From: Candidatus Moranbacteria bacterium RIFOXYA12_FULL_44_15
Lineage (GTDB): Bacteria > Patescibacteriota > Minisyncoccia > Moranbacterales > UBA2206
Direction: 5' to 3'
Assembly (NCBI GenBank): GCA_001784815.1
Contig: MFSF01000012.1
Coordinates: 1 to 55,739 of the forward strand
Length of the DNA stretch: 55,739 nucleotides
The notes under the pieces were generated by a model, which saw only the letters and a program-made list of their open reading frames with translations, had not been told where the DNA came from and did not search any database. Both the position numbers and the translations under genes were made by a program. This document shows positions 1 to 6,784 of the stretch, in pieces; within the stretch, counting starts at the first letter, position 1; each line of letters begins with the position of its first letter.

Positions 1-224
1 AGTATGGCTAGTGTCAAGAATATGTCTGATATATAAACATATATGCCGGCGTATTCATTGAATCCGCCTATGGCGGGAAGTGTTCTTTGACTAGTTCTTT
101 CGACAGGAAAATAGTCGATTACCTTCCTTAAACTTAAGGAAGAAACAAAAATAAATAAAAAGAAAAACCAAATATCCATTGGCTGATTTTTTGTTTTTCT
201 AAAAAAAACTTTTAGCTTATTCAT
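1..224 (-). CDS. Partial O-antigen ligase/polymerase-like membrane protein (N-terminus)
   Basis: The frame is open from an ATG at 224 leftwards to the window edge (74 codons, no stop), so only the N-terminus is present. It starts with a short Lys/Arg-rich stretch, followed by an aromatic/aliphatic membrane segment (DIWFFFLFIFVSSLSL), then a loop with GGFNEYAGIYVY and a second hydrophobic start (SDIFLTLAI). A Pro/Arg loop, a G-F-N-E-Y motif, then Y-x-S-D is typical of the first two helices of Wzy/O-antigen ligase-like proteins in CPR genomes; this family call is from pattern memory. A minus-strand TATAAT lies at 236-241, about 11 nt upstream of ATG. It is divergent from the flavoprotein gene at 559. 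Confidence 0.5.
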   Translation of the reverse strand, partial: MNKLKVFFRKTKNQPMDIWFFFLFIFVSSLSLRKVIDYFPVERTSQRTLPAIGGFNEYAGIYVYISDIFLTLAI

Positions 225-290
225 AACTTGGCTATATTATAGCGTATTTTAGGAAAGTAAGAAAAACGATATTGAATTTTATCTTTTTAG

Positions 291-441
291 GAACTTACGC
301 GTTTGCCTCGTCACGTCTCGTGATTCCGGCCAAGCGTTTATTCTCTGCTGGTATATGCTCCAATATTGCATAGTTCCGGGACGTTCTCTTTTTCTTGCGA
401 GCCTGCATGGACTCGCCGTTTCGAGTCAAACGCGCAAGTTC
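291..441. repeat. Palindromic dispersed element, family A copy 1
   Basis: This 151-bp element has imperfect terminal inverted repeats of about 20 bp (GAACTTACGCGTTTG at the left; its complement with two differences at the right). Related copies lie at 34439-34590 and 54306-54455, sharing the subterminal CTCG...GATTCCGGCC and CGAGTC blocks. The same outer terminus occurs on family B at 21335 and 29221. It fills the divergent spacer between the membrane-protein gene and the flavoprotein gene. No transposase is encoded. This copy is the most diverged of family A. Confidence 0.8.
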
Positions 442-558
442 TATTTTTAAGTAATTTTGTGATAAACTGCAAGTAGTTCTTTCTAGGAATATCAAGTCCG
501 GTGCGGGTTTTATTTTTTGATAGTAGACTTCTTCTATTTAGAGAAAGGGAGGTGAGGT

Positions 559-1635
559 ATGTTTCTTCCGGCACTGAAAATCGGTGATTTAATCGCAAAA
601 CTTCCAATCATTCAAGGGGGAATGGGAGTCGGCATCTCTCTTTCCGGGCTTGCCTCGGCCGTTGCCAATGAAGGGGCGATTGGCGTCATCGCCGCCGCCA
701 TGATTGGTATGAACGAGCCCGACATTTATTCGAACTACAGGAACGCCAATATACGGGCGCTCAAGGAGGAAATTCGGAAAGCTCGGGAAAAGACCAAGGG
801 CATCCTGGGCGTCAATGTAATGGTTGCGCTCACTAACTTTGCCGATATGGTCAAGGCATCCATTGAGGAAGGAATTGACGTTATTTTCTCCGGCGCCGGG
901 TTGCCCCTCGACCTGCCGAAATATCTCAAGGATGGAATCAAAACCAAGTTGGTTCCCATCGTTTCCTCCGGGAGAGCCGCCAAGTTGATATGCAAAAAGT
1001 GGCTGACGAGGTTTGATCGTCTGCCGGATGCCTTTGTGGTGGAAGGACCCATGGCGGGAGGGCATCTTGGTTTCTCTGCTAATCAACTGGATAATCCGGA
1101 CTTCGCATTGGACAAGCTCGTTCCCGAGGTGCTGGAGGCGGTGAAGCCGTTCGCGGAAGAGTGCAATATCGAGATTCCGATCATCGCCGCGGGAGGGATA
1201 TACACCGGAGCGGATATTTGCAGATTCTTGAAGCTCGGAGCGGCGGGAGTGCAAATGGCGACCCGGTTCGTTGCCACTCACGAGTGCGACGCGGATATAC
1301 GGTTCAAACAGTCGTACATCGATGCCAAAGAGGAAGACCTGGTGGTCATCCAAAGTCCGGTGGGACTGCCCGGAAGAGCCATCCGCAATGAGTTTCTTGA
1401 TGCAGTGAAGAGCGGAAAAAAGAAGCCTTTCAAATGCCCCTACCATTGCATTTCGACGTGCGACTATAAACAAAGCCCTTATTGCATTGCCTTCGCCCTG
1501 GTCAACGCCAAGAAGGGAAACCTGAAGCACGGTTTCGCCTTCGCTGGTTCGAACGCCTACAAGGTGGATAAGATTGTGTCGGTGAAGGAGCTGTTCCGGT
1601 TCCTATTGAATGAGTATAAAATCGCGTGTGAGTAG
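559..1635 (+). CDS. Nitronate monooxygenase / FabK-like FMN oxidoreductase
   Basis: The 358-residue TIM-barrel flavoprotein belongs to the 2-nitropropane dioxygenase/FabK superfamily. Visible motifs are IIQGGMGVGIS (residues 17-27), EGPMAGGH with the conserved active-site His (about 161-168), and AAGGIYTGAD followed by GAAGVQMATRF for FMN phosphate binding (about 213-236). A four-Cys cluster (CPYHC, TC, YC) begins near residue 293, as in longer members of the family. The start is fixed by a strong Shine-Dalgarno (GGGAGGTGAGGT) directly before ATG, unusual in this window. GC content looks higher than in neighbours, hinting at recent acquisition. The substrate (nitronate, or an enoyl-ACP as in FabK) cannot be decided from sequence. 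Confidence 0.85.
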   Translation: MFLPALKIGDLIAKLPIIQGGMGVGISLSGLASAVANEGAIGVIAAAMIGMNEPDIYSNYRNANIRALKEEIRKAREKTKGILGVNVMVALTNFADMVKASIEEGIDVIFSGAGLPLDLPKYLKDGIKTKLVPIVSSGRAAKLICKKWLTRFDRLPDAFVVEGPMAGGHLGFSANQLDNPDFALDKLVPEVLEAVKPFAEECNIEIPIIAAGGIYTGADICRFLKLGAAGVQMATRFVATHECDADIRFKQSYIDAKEEDLVVIQSPVGLPGRAIRNEFLDAVKSGKKKPFKCPYHCISTCDYKQSPYCIAFALVNAKKGNLKHGFAFAGSNAYKVDKIVSVKELFRFLLNEYKIACE

Positions 1636-1658
1636 AAAGTTTTGGGGAATTATTCTTT

Positions 1659-1695
1659 GGTCCGTTGGTAACACCTCAACGGACCTTCTTTTATT
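1659..1695 (+). terminator. Rho-independent terminator after the flavoprotein gene
   Basis: A perfect 9-bp stem GGTCCGTTG / CAACGGACC with a 9-nt loop is followed by TTCTTTTATT. It lies 24 nt after the stop at 1635 and before the tRNA promoter. Confidence 0.85.
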
Positions 1696-1704
1696 GTTAA
1701 CTTA

Positions 1705-1733
1705 TTGACGAAAGGGGTTAAGTTGCGTATGAT
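1705..1733 (+). promoter_or_regulatory. Promoter of the first tRNA cluster
   Basis: TTGACG (1705-1710), a 17-nt spacer, then TATGAT (1728-1733). Predicted start near 1740, about 23 nt before tRNA-Ala. It is a good sigma70-type match and the only one before this cluster. Confidence 0.7.
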
Positions 1734-1762
1734 AAAGTGTAGTTTTAGAATATTAGATAAAA

Positions 1763-1835
1763 GGGCCATTAGCTCATCTGGTAGAGCGCATCCATGGCAT
1801 GGATGAGGTGACCGGTTCGATCCCGGTATGGTCCA
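1763..1835 (+). tRNA. tRNA-Ala(GGC)
   Basis: A full cloverleaf: acceptor GGGCCAT/ATGGTCC with the alanine identity pair G3-U70, D-arm GCTC/GAGC, anticodon stem CATCC/GGATG with loop ATGGCAT (anticodon GGC), T-arm ACCGG-TTCGATC-CCGGT. Discriminator A at 1835. CCA is not encoded. Confidence 0.95.
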
Positions 1836-1848
1836 CTTTATTTATCTT

Positions 1849-1909
1849 GGACAATTAGCTCAGTTTCGGCCATAGGCCGACCAGCCTATGGCTGGGGTTA
1901 GAGCGCACA
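1849..1909 (+). pseudogene. tRNA 5'-half remnant with inserted double hairpin
   Basis: The sequence starts like a tRNA: GGACAAT, then TTAGCTCAGTT and GGTTAGAGCGC, the same D-arm as the intact tRNA-Val at 2181. It stops at the anticodon stem, where the ATG of the GIY-YIG gene (1910) begins. Inside the D-loop sits a 30-nt insertion made of two perfect hairpins back to back: TCGGCC-ATA-GGCCGA and CCAGCC-TAT-GGCTGG. No matching 3' half follows, so it cannot make a tRNA. See the finding on tRNA invasion. Confidence 0.75.
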
Positions 1910-2203
1910 ATGTTTTGTATGTTTAGTGTATATTTTATAAAAAGCAAAAAGAATAACAAGATATATGTTGGTTTTACGGAAAAAGATCCCAGAACTCGAT
2001 TAGTTGAACATAATTCAGGTGCTAATGCTTGGTCTAAAAATAACGGACCATTTCATTTGATATATTTTGAGAATTATTGTTGCAAGGAGGATGCGTTAAA
2101 AAGAGAAAAATTTTATAAGTCGGGATTTGGTAAAATTATTAAAAACAGTATTGTAGACACATTAGAAAAGCATAATTTTTGGTCGCTTAGCTCAGTTGGT
2201 TAG
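1910..2203 (+). CDS. Small GIY-YIG endonuclease (UPF0213/YhbQ-like)
   Basis: A 97-residue single-domain nuclease. The GIY-YIG motif is seen as VYFIKSKKNNKIYVGFT (residues 7-23), followed by the conserved Arg of TRLVEH (about 30-35) and Glu of FENYCCKEDALKRE (about 54-66) that help metal binding and catalysis in the family. The start is the first of two nearby ATGs (1910, 1919); the second also fits the family start. No Shine-Dalgarno is visible. The last eight codons (FWSLSSVG and stop) are read through the first 23 bases of tRNA-Val, and the TAG stop lies in that tRNA's D-loop. The position between a tRNA 5' half and a complete tRNA suggests a homing or tRNA-targeting mobile gene (inference). 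Confidence 0.85.
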   Translation: MFCMFSVYFIKSKKNNKIYVGFTEKDPRTRLVEHNSGANAWSKNNGPFHLIYFENYCCKEDALKREKFYKSGFGKIIKNSIVDTLEKHNFWSLSSVG

Positions 2204-2254
2204 AGCGTTCGATTCACATTCGAAAGGTCAGTGGTCCGAGTCCACTAGCGACCA
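2181..2254 (+). tRNA. tRNA-Val(CAC)
   Basis: Acceptor GGTCGCT/AGCGACC, anticodon stem TTCGA/TCGAA with loop TTCACAT (anticodon CAC, codon GUG), T-arm with TCCGAGT loop. Discriminator A at 2254. The first 23 bases are also the end of the GIY-YIG reading frame. Confidence 0.93.
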
Positions 2255-2274
2255 CAAAAAACAAAAGTATATAT

Positions 2275-2345
2275 GGGCCTATAGTATAGTGGTAGCACGC
2301 TACATTCGCATTGTAGAGACGCGAGTTCGATTCTCGCTAGGTCCA
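2275..2345 (+). tRNA. tRNA-Ala(CGC)
   Basis: Acceptor GGGCCTA/TAGGTCC again has G3-U70, the alanine identity pair, which supports the assignment. Anticodon stem CTACA/TGTAG with loop TTCGCAT (anticodon CGC, codon GCG). Bases 2346-2348 read CCA directly after discriminator A, so CCA may be encoded. Confidence 0.9.
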
Positions 2346-2357
2346 CCAAAATTAAAC

Positions 2358-2429
2358 GTCCCCATAGTTCAACGGATAGAACAAGAGACTCCTAAGCTCT
2401 AGATCCAAGTTCGATTCTTGGTGGGGACA
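2358..2429 (+). tRNA. tRNA-Arg(CCT)
   Basis: Acceptor GTCCCCA/TGGGGAC, D-arm GTTC/GAAC, anticodon loop CTCCTAA (anticodon CCT, codon AGG), T-loop TTCGATT. The last anticodon-stem pair (31-39) is a mismatch A-G. No encoded CCA. Confidence 0.85.
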
Positions 2430-2458
2430 CAATTTTTTGGCGCGGGGTGAAATTCCCT

Positions 2459-2476
2459 GCCTGCCTGTCGGCAGGC
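2459..2476. repeat. Small palindrome GCCTGCC-TGTC-GGCAGGC
   Basis: A perfect 7-bp hairpin in the spacer after tRNA-Arg. It belongs to the short GC-rich palindromes scattered here (also 64-77 and 8027-8044). It could fold in the tRNA precursor. Confidence 0.6.
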
Positions 2477-2491
2477 TACTGAGAGCACCAA

Positions 2492-2521
2492 CAAAAAATC
2501 GGTCTTGAGCCGATTTTTTTT
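2492..2521. terminator. Bidirectional terminator between tRNA cluster and ferritin-like gene
   Basis: An ATCGG / CCGAT stem is flanked by an A-run on the left and a T-run on the right, so it can act on both strands. It separates the plus-strand tRNA cluster from the convergent minus-strand gene ending at 2528. Confidence 0.75.
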
Positions 2522-2527
2522 GTGAGG

Positions 2528-2986
2528 TTATTTTTTGGCAATTTTTTCCAATTCTTTTCTGAGCATATTGGCGTGGCGGTCGGTGTCTTTGTTGAGGCGA
2601 TCCAGTACATCTTTGAGGGTGGCGTAATTCGGGATGAAAATTTCGAAACATTTTTTCTCCAGCATTGATTGCTCGACGCGAAGGGCGACCTCGAGCGCTT
2701 CTTCAGGCGTAAGTTTTTTGTCGCGGGCGGCTTCAAGCTGCTGATTTACATAATCGCTGACGTATTTGATGATGCCGCGGGTAAAGTTGTTTTCCTGAAA
2801 ATTCTTTTCGAAATCATCCCGTTTCATTTTGTGAATTTCTTCGGCGTGGATGATTTCTTCTTCGGAAAGATTCTCCCAAAAATCTTTGTAGTCGGTGAAT
2901 TTGTCTGAATATATAGCGTACAGCTGGCTGATTTTGAGTTCGTTTTCGGCGAAAAGATCCAGGATGGATTTTTTGGTTTCGGACAT
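2528..2986 (-). CDS. Ferritin-like / rubrerythrin-type di-iron domain protein
   Basis: A 152-residue all-helical protein. Carboxylate/His positions typical of a ferritin-like four-helix bundle are visible: E in FAENELK (helix 1, about 14-16), EEEIIHAEEIH (about 42-52, an ExxH motif), E in RVEQSMLEKK (about 103-110) and H in RHANMLRKEL (about 137-146). This suggests a di-iron site for peroxide or oxygen handling; the reaction is not known. No rubredoxin-like Cys pair is present, so it is not a full rubrerythrin. ATG has no Shine-Dalgarno. It stands alone, convergent to the tRNA cluster and divergent from the operon at 3103. Confidence 0.7.
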   Translation of the reverse strand: MSETKKSILDLFAENELKISQLYAIYSDKFTDYKDFWENLSEEEIIHAEEIHKMKRDDFEKNFQENNFTRGIIKYVSDYVNQQLEAARDKKLTPEEALEVALRVEQSMLEKKCFEIFIPNYATLKDVLDRLNKDTDRHANMLRKELEKIAKK

Positions 2987-3067
2987 GAGTTTGCGATAAT
3001 GGTTACAGTATGGATTATAAACCGCATTGGGAAAATAAAAAAGCCCGGAGGGTGCGAAGTTTTGTTT

Positions 3068-3096
3068 TTGACTGAGGGAGCGTTTTTTGGTATAGT
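3068..3096 (+). promoter_or_regulatory. Promoter of the GHKL/STAS-like operon (leaderless geometry)
   Basis: TTGACT (3068-3073), 17-nt spacer, TATAGT (3091-3096). Exactly 6 nt separate the -10 box from the ATG at 3103, so transcription would start at or next to the A of ATG. Confidence 0.75.
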
Positions 3097-3102
3097 TTTG
3101 TT

Positions 3103-3672
3103 ATGATTGATTTAGAAAAATTAGCTTATCAATGGATAACTGCGGCGCCTCGAGAGGTTGATGTCAATAGTGAATATTACTGTCAGACGAGAGATGTCTA
3201 TCAGGCAAGGTATGACAAGATGCTTCGTGAGCTTTTTAAAATGGATGATATCAAGGGTGATCCGTATGTCATTTCAGCTGTAGCCGGTGAAATTGGGAAT
3301 AATTCTTTTGATCATAATATTGGCAATTGGCGGGATGTGCCTGGAATATTTTTTGGATATAATTTTTCTGACGATTCTTTTGCTATTGTTATCGCTGATC
3401 GCGGGCAAGGCATCTGGGGAACGTTGAAAAAAGTTAAGCCGGGACTGGCTGATGACAAAGAGGCGCTGAAAGTTGCTTTTACGGAAAGAATTTCCGGCAG
3501 AGCGCCAGAATCGAGAGGTAATGGGCTAAAGTTTGTGCGGGAAAATATCGAAAGCGGAAAAATGCATCTAACTTTTCTTTCTGGGAAAGCCAAGGCCGAG
3601 CTGAATGATGAAATGGTAATTGAGGAGAACGACGAAGAAATCAGGGGATGTTTAGCTATTATAAAGATATAA
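3103..3672 (+). CDS. GHKL-family ATPase (HATPase domain, RsbW-like)
   Basis: The 189-residue protein is a lone Bergerat-fold ATPase. The N-box AGEIGNNSFDHN (residues 61-72) holds the Mg-binding Asn, G1 is IADRGQGIWG (97-106) and G2 is the glycine-rich SRGNGLKFV (137-145). No dimerisation/His-phosphotransfer domain is present, so it resembles anti-sigma kinases of the RsbW type rather than a sensor kinase. The next gene, 18 nt downstream, encodes a STAS-like domain, the usual partner of such ATPases in partner-switching. Catalytic competence as a Ser/Thr kinase is inference. Its mRNA appears leaderless. Confidence 0.75.
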   Translation: MIDLEKLAYQWITAAPREVDVNSEYYCQTRDVYQARYDKMLRELFKMDDIKGDPYVISAVAGEIGNNSFDHNIGNWRDVPGIFFGYNFSDDSFAIVIADRGQGIWGTLKKVKPGLADDKEALKVAFTERISGRAPESRGNGLKFVRENIESGKMHLTFLSGKAKAELNDEMVIEENDEEIRGCLAIIKI

Positions 3673-3690
3673 TTTTACGCGAATATCATC

Positions 3691-3972
3691 ATGGTGATTG
3701 AATTAAAAAAATATGGAGACGTGTTGACTTCTCGGCCGGCCGGCAAGGAGGCGTTTTTGACTATGTCTGCCTATAATCTGAAAGATATCAATGAAGATGA
3801 AAAAATCGAAATAGATTTTAATGGAATAAAAGTGCTGACGCCCTCATGGGCCGATGAAGTAGTAACGAAAATTGCGGTAAGGTTTAAAAACGTTACGCTA
3901 ATCAACACGGAGAATAGCTCCGTCCAAGCGACACTCAAAACTTTGCGGGAATATTCGGATTTGAAGATATAA
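3691..3972 (+). CDS. STAS-like domain protein (DUF4325)
   Basis: A 93-residue protein with the DUF4325/STAS-like core: a beta strand KIEIDFNGIKVLTPSWADEV (about 50-69), where the Ser before W-A-D-E sits where STAS-like proteins have a conserved S/T, then an RFKNVTLINTE strand. It lies between the GHKL ATPase and a membrane protein, with 18- and 35-nt gaps and no promoter between, so probably one operon. Likely role (inference): phosphorylatable or conformational switch partner of the ATPase. Confidence 0.7.
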   Translation: MVIELKKYGDVLTSRPAGKEAFLTMSAYNLKDINEDEKIEIDFNGIKVLTPSWADEVVTKIAVRFKNVTLINTENSSVQATLKTLREYSDLKI

Positions 3973-4007
3973 ATTTATCTGATAAGATAAGAAATATAAA
4001 AAAAGTT

Positions 4008-5996
4008 ATGTACAAAAAAATAACCGAAAGTTACGAACATGCTTTCTGCATCTCCGAAGAAGGCTTATATTCGATAACAGTTAAAGCGAGTTGTGAAAGA
4101 GAAAACGATCTCAAAGCAGAATTGGACGGAAAATTTTTTCGAGAAATACCGCCGGAAAACAAGCCGCAATATTATGATATTCCGCCGACTTGGAACGGGA
4201 ATGAGTTGAAAGGGACCACTAAAACAGTGGTTTTTGTTTTGAAACTTTCGGCTGGAGAACATGCTTTGAAGTTTATCCCCAGAGGGAAAGCGGAAATTAC
4301 TGAGGAGCCGAAAGCCGCATTGTTAGAAAAAAGAAGTCTTGTAACGATTTTGGGGAATGCTCAAAGTCAAAATAAAAACCGCCAGCCGTGGATAACCATA
4401 GCTTTGGTTGATCTGCCCTTAAAATTTGTTGACGCGACGGTTATTTGTCGGAAAAGGTTTTTAGATAGTGATGACGTAAAGTTGATAATTGATGGTAAAG
4501 TTCAAAAAAATCCAGATTCAAATTGGTGGGGCAAAAACTGGCTGTGGCAAGGACGATTAATGAACGGAAAAACAGAAACTAAAAGAGTAGAACCAAATTT
4601 ATCAAAAGGCGTTCACTATATTGAGTTTTGGTCGGATGAAATGCCGACGCTGGAAAAATTGAGCTTGGGATTCGGGGCGGAAAATTGCGGAGACGATGAC
4701 GAAATAACGGATCCAATAAAAGTTTCCGATGAGTTTAATCCTTTATACGTACTTAAAGACAGCGCTTTTGTGAATAACAGCTCAATGAATGAAGAAGATA
4801 TTCAAGCTTTCTTGGATTCTTATCATAAAGTACGAGATAAAAATCATATTTCTAAAATAGAATTTGAAGGAAAGAAGTCGGCTTATTGGATAAAAAAAAC
4901 AGCGGATGAGAATTCAGTAAATCCGCGATTATTACTAACCAAACTTCAAGTAGAGCAGCAACTAATTAATGGAGAAGAATCTATTAACTCTTCAAAAGAT
5001 CAATTAGACTCAGCAATGGGCGTAGGAGTTTTGGATGGGGGAATAGTTTTAGAAGAATTTCAAGGATTTGCTACGCAACTTCTTAATGCCGCAAGGACTT
5101 TTCGATCTCATTTTGACAGAGCAAAAAATGATAATTTCACGCATGAAAATATAGATGGCAAATCATTGACACTGTTAAATGCTTCGACTTATAGCTTATA
5201 TAAATACACCCCGCATATCGAGGGGGCAGAATTAGTCTACAAAGTGTATGCTGGATTTTTTGGAACCAACGATTTGGGCGGGCCAATTCAAGAAGATGAC
5301 AAAACTTTATCCTTCAAAAAAACAGCCGCTTCTATTTCTGCTATTTTGATAATAGTTTTGGGTAGTTTTTTTGGTTTTTATAAATTCAATAATCAAAAAA
5401 ATCCAAGTGTGGCCGGAGCATATTCTTATAAGAACGCGGTTGAACTGGGCGACGGATTGAGTTTGTTTTCCAGTTTATCCATATCTTCCGGTCGAGACGC
5501 GACTTGGGAAGACGGACTTTATTGCGGATTTCGATTTGGTAAGAAGTATGAGTATGACACCGTACTGCAACTGAAAAAAGGAAACTTATTGATAGATTTT
5601 GTCCAATTGACTAATCCGGAATTAGTAATGCCCTATTTATCTCATGAATATACCGATTGGTATAATCCGGTGGATGTTGACAGTGACGGCAAGAAACAGG
5701 AATTTATGGTGGCGGAATATGGCAATTGCAATGGTAATTTTGTTAGCTTTTTAAGATACAATAAAGATGATAAAAGAATAGAAAAGATTCCTATTGTAGT
5801 TGATAATCAACAAGAAACGACAGAGACTTATGTTGATATAGGTTCTGAGTCATTATTAATAAGTAACGGCATACTCGAAGCAAGATATTATTGGAACGCT
5901 CCTCGAGAAGATAAACCAACTGGATTTTATAGGAATTATTATAGTTTCGACAAAGAAAAAAATAAATTGGTTTGGCTTAAGGAGGAAAAAGAGTAA
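4008..5996 (+). CDS. Multidomain membrane protein with lysozyme-like domain
   Basis: A 662-residue protein, family not recognised as a whole. Residues 1-230 contain two beta-rich modules that resemble carbohydrate-binding repeats (both end in GEHALKF / GVHYIEF). Residues about 262-425 resemble a lysozyme/transglycosylase-like fold: EEDIQAFLDSYH, then NPRLLLTKLQVEQQLI with a candidate catalytic Glu, then repeated F-x-x-A/F-R helices. One transmembrane helix lies at about 440-462 (AILIIVLGSFFGFY). The last 200 residues form a beta-rich domain with VDVDSDGK. There is no N-terminal signal peptide, so by simple topology the glycosidase-like part would face the cytoplasm, which is odd. Third gene of the GHKL/STAS-like operon. 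Confidence 0.6.
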   Translation: MYKKITESYEHAFCISEEGLYSITVKASCERENDLKAELDGKFFREIPPENKPQYYDIPPTWNGNELKGTTKTVVFVLKLSAGEHALKFIPRGKAEITEEPKAALLEKRSLVTILGNAQSQNKNRQPWITIALVDLPLKFVDATVICRKRFLDSDDVKLIIDGKVQKNPDSNWWGKNWLWQGRLMNGKTETKRVEPNLSKGVHYIEFWSDEMPTLEKLSLGFGAENCGDDDEITDPIKVSDEFNPLYVLKDSAFVNNSSMNEEDIQAFLDSYHKVRDKNHISKIEFEGKKSAYWIKKTADENSVNPRLLLTKLQVEQQLINGEESINSSKDQLDSAMGVGVLDGGIVLEEFQGFATQLLNAARTFRSHFDRAKNDNFTHENIDGKSLTLLNASTYSLYKYTPHIEGAELVYKVYAGFFGTNDLGGPIQEDDKTLSFKKTAASISAILIIVLGSFFGFYKFNNQKNPSVAGAYSYKNAVELGDGLSLFSSLSISSGRDATWEDGLYCGFRFGKKYEYDTVLQLKKGNLLIDFVQLTNPELVMPYLSHEYTDWYNPVDVDSDGKKQEFMVAEYGNCNGNFVSFLRYNKDDKRIEKIPIVVDNQQETTETYVDIGSESLLISNGILEARYYWNAPREDKPTGFYRNYYSFDKEKNKLVWLKEEKE

Positions 5997-6079
5997 AAAT
6001 AAAAAAGACCGGAGTGTCGTGATAGACGCATCCGGGCGGGGGAAGTCTAAAGGAAAGAGATATGGTTAAAACGGTACAT

Positions 6080-6108
6080 TTGACAATTAAGTGGGGAAAG
6101 GATATAAT
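6080..6108 (+). promoter_or_regulatory. Consensus promoter of AbiE locus 1
   Basis: A perfect sigma70-type match: TTGACA (6080-6085), 17 nt, TATAAT (6103-6108). The predicted start at about 6115 gives a leader of about 43 nt before the ATG at 6158. Confidence 0.85.
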
Positions 6109-6127
6109 GGTAATATAATTCTAAAAT

Positions 6128-6143
6128 ATGTTATTTATAACAT
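6128..6143. promoter_or_regulatory. Candidate operator of AbiE locus 1
   Basis: A perfect inverted repeat ATGTTA-TTTA-TAACAT lies between the promoter and the start codon. AbiEi antitoxins are known to repress their own promoter by binding inverted repeats, so this is the best operator candidate. Confidence 0.5.
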
Positions 6144-6157
6144 AAAATAGAATCAAA

Positions 6158-6784
6158 ATGCAATATATTGATTTCCATAACCAGTTTAAAAATGCTCCGC
6201 TGATTGATTTGCGGGATGTTTTGGTTGTTTTCCCCGGTTTTGATAAAAGGCGGCTTAACGAATGGCAAAAAAGAGGCCGTATCCGAAAAATTGCCAGTAA
6301 TTTTTACGTTTTCGCCGGTATAAACATAAATGAGGATATTTTGATGTTTTGGGCGAACAAGGCGTATACGCCATCTTACGTTAGCCTGGAGTCGGCGCTT
6401 TCCTGGCACGGTCTTATCCCGGAAGGGGTTTTCGAAATTACATCCGTGACTTCCGTAAAGAAGCGAGCGATTAAAATAGATTTTCCCGAAATAAAAACTG
6501 CTTTGAACTATCGTAAAATTAAAAGAGAATTATTTTTCGGATATGTTACAGTCAAGATTGAAAGCGGCGTGAACATAATAATTGCCGAAGCGGAAAAGGC
6601 CATCTTGGATTTTTTGTATTTTCGATCGGACATCAAAACTAGAAAGGATCTTTTGGAATTGAGATTGGAGGAAGAAAAAATAAAAAAAATATTATTTGGG
6701 GAAAAGATTGGCCGGTATCTTGAAATTTTTGATTCAAGAACTTTGGAGAAAAAAATTAATATTCTAAAAAAAATATATGCTTAA
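6158..6784 (+). CDS. AbiEi-type antitoxin / transcriptional regulator (locus 1)
   Basis: A 208-residue protein with an N-terminal winged-helix region (VFPGFDKRRLNEWQKRGRI, then KIASNFYVFAG, residues about 23-54) and the AbiEi core YVSLESALSWHGLIPE (about 73-88) with EAEKAILDFLY (about 147-157). It pairs with the nucleotidyltransferase toxin gene, which starts 8 nt before this gene ends. In type IV systems such as AbiE, the antitoxin does not bind the toxin but counters its effect and autoregulates. Promoter and inverted repeat just upstream fit autorepression. Confidence 0.85.
   Translation: MQYIDFHNQFKNAPLIDLRDVLVVFPGFDKRRLNEWQKRGRIRKIASNFYVFAGININEDILMFWANKAYTPSYVSLESALSWHGLIPEGVFEITSVTSVKKRAIKIDFPEIKTALNYRKIKRELFFGYVTVKIESGVNIIIAEAEKAILDFLYFRSDIKTRKDLLELRLEEEKIKKILFGEKIGRYLEIFDSRTLEKKINILKKIYA

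Noticed and set aside
338-607. Minus-strand frames through element A1
   Set aside because: They lie within the palindromic element, have no ribosome site and no recognisable product; the same holds for frames over the elements at 34439 and 54306.
589-1530. 313-residue antisense frame within the flavoprotein gene
   Set aside because: Shadow of the real gene, a result of codon bias; product shows no family features.
2196-2402. Open frame running across tRNA-Val, tRNA-Ala and tRNA-Arg
   Set aside because: It covers three well-formed tRNAs and has no ribosome site.
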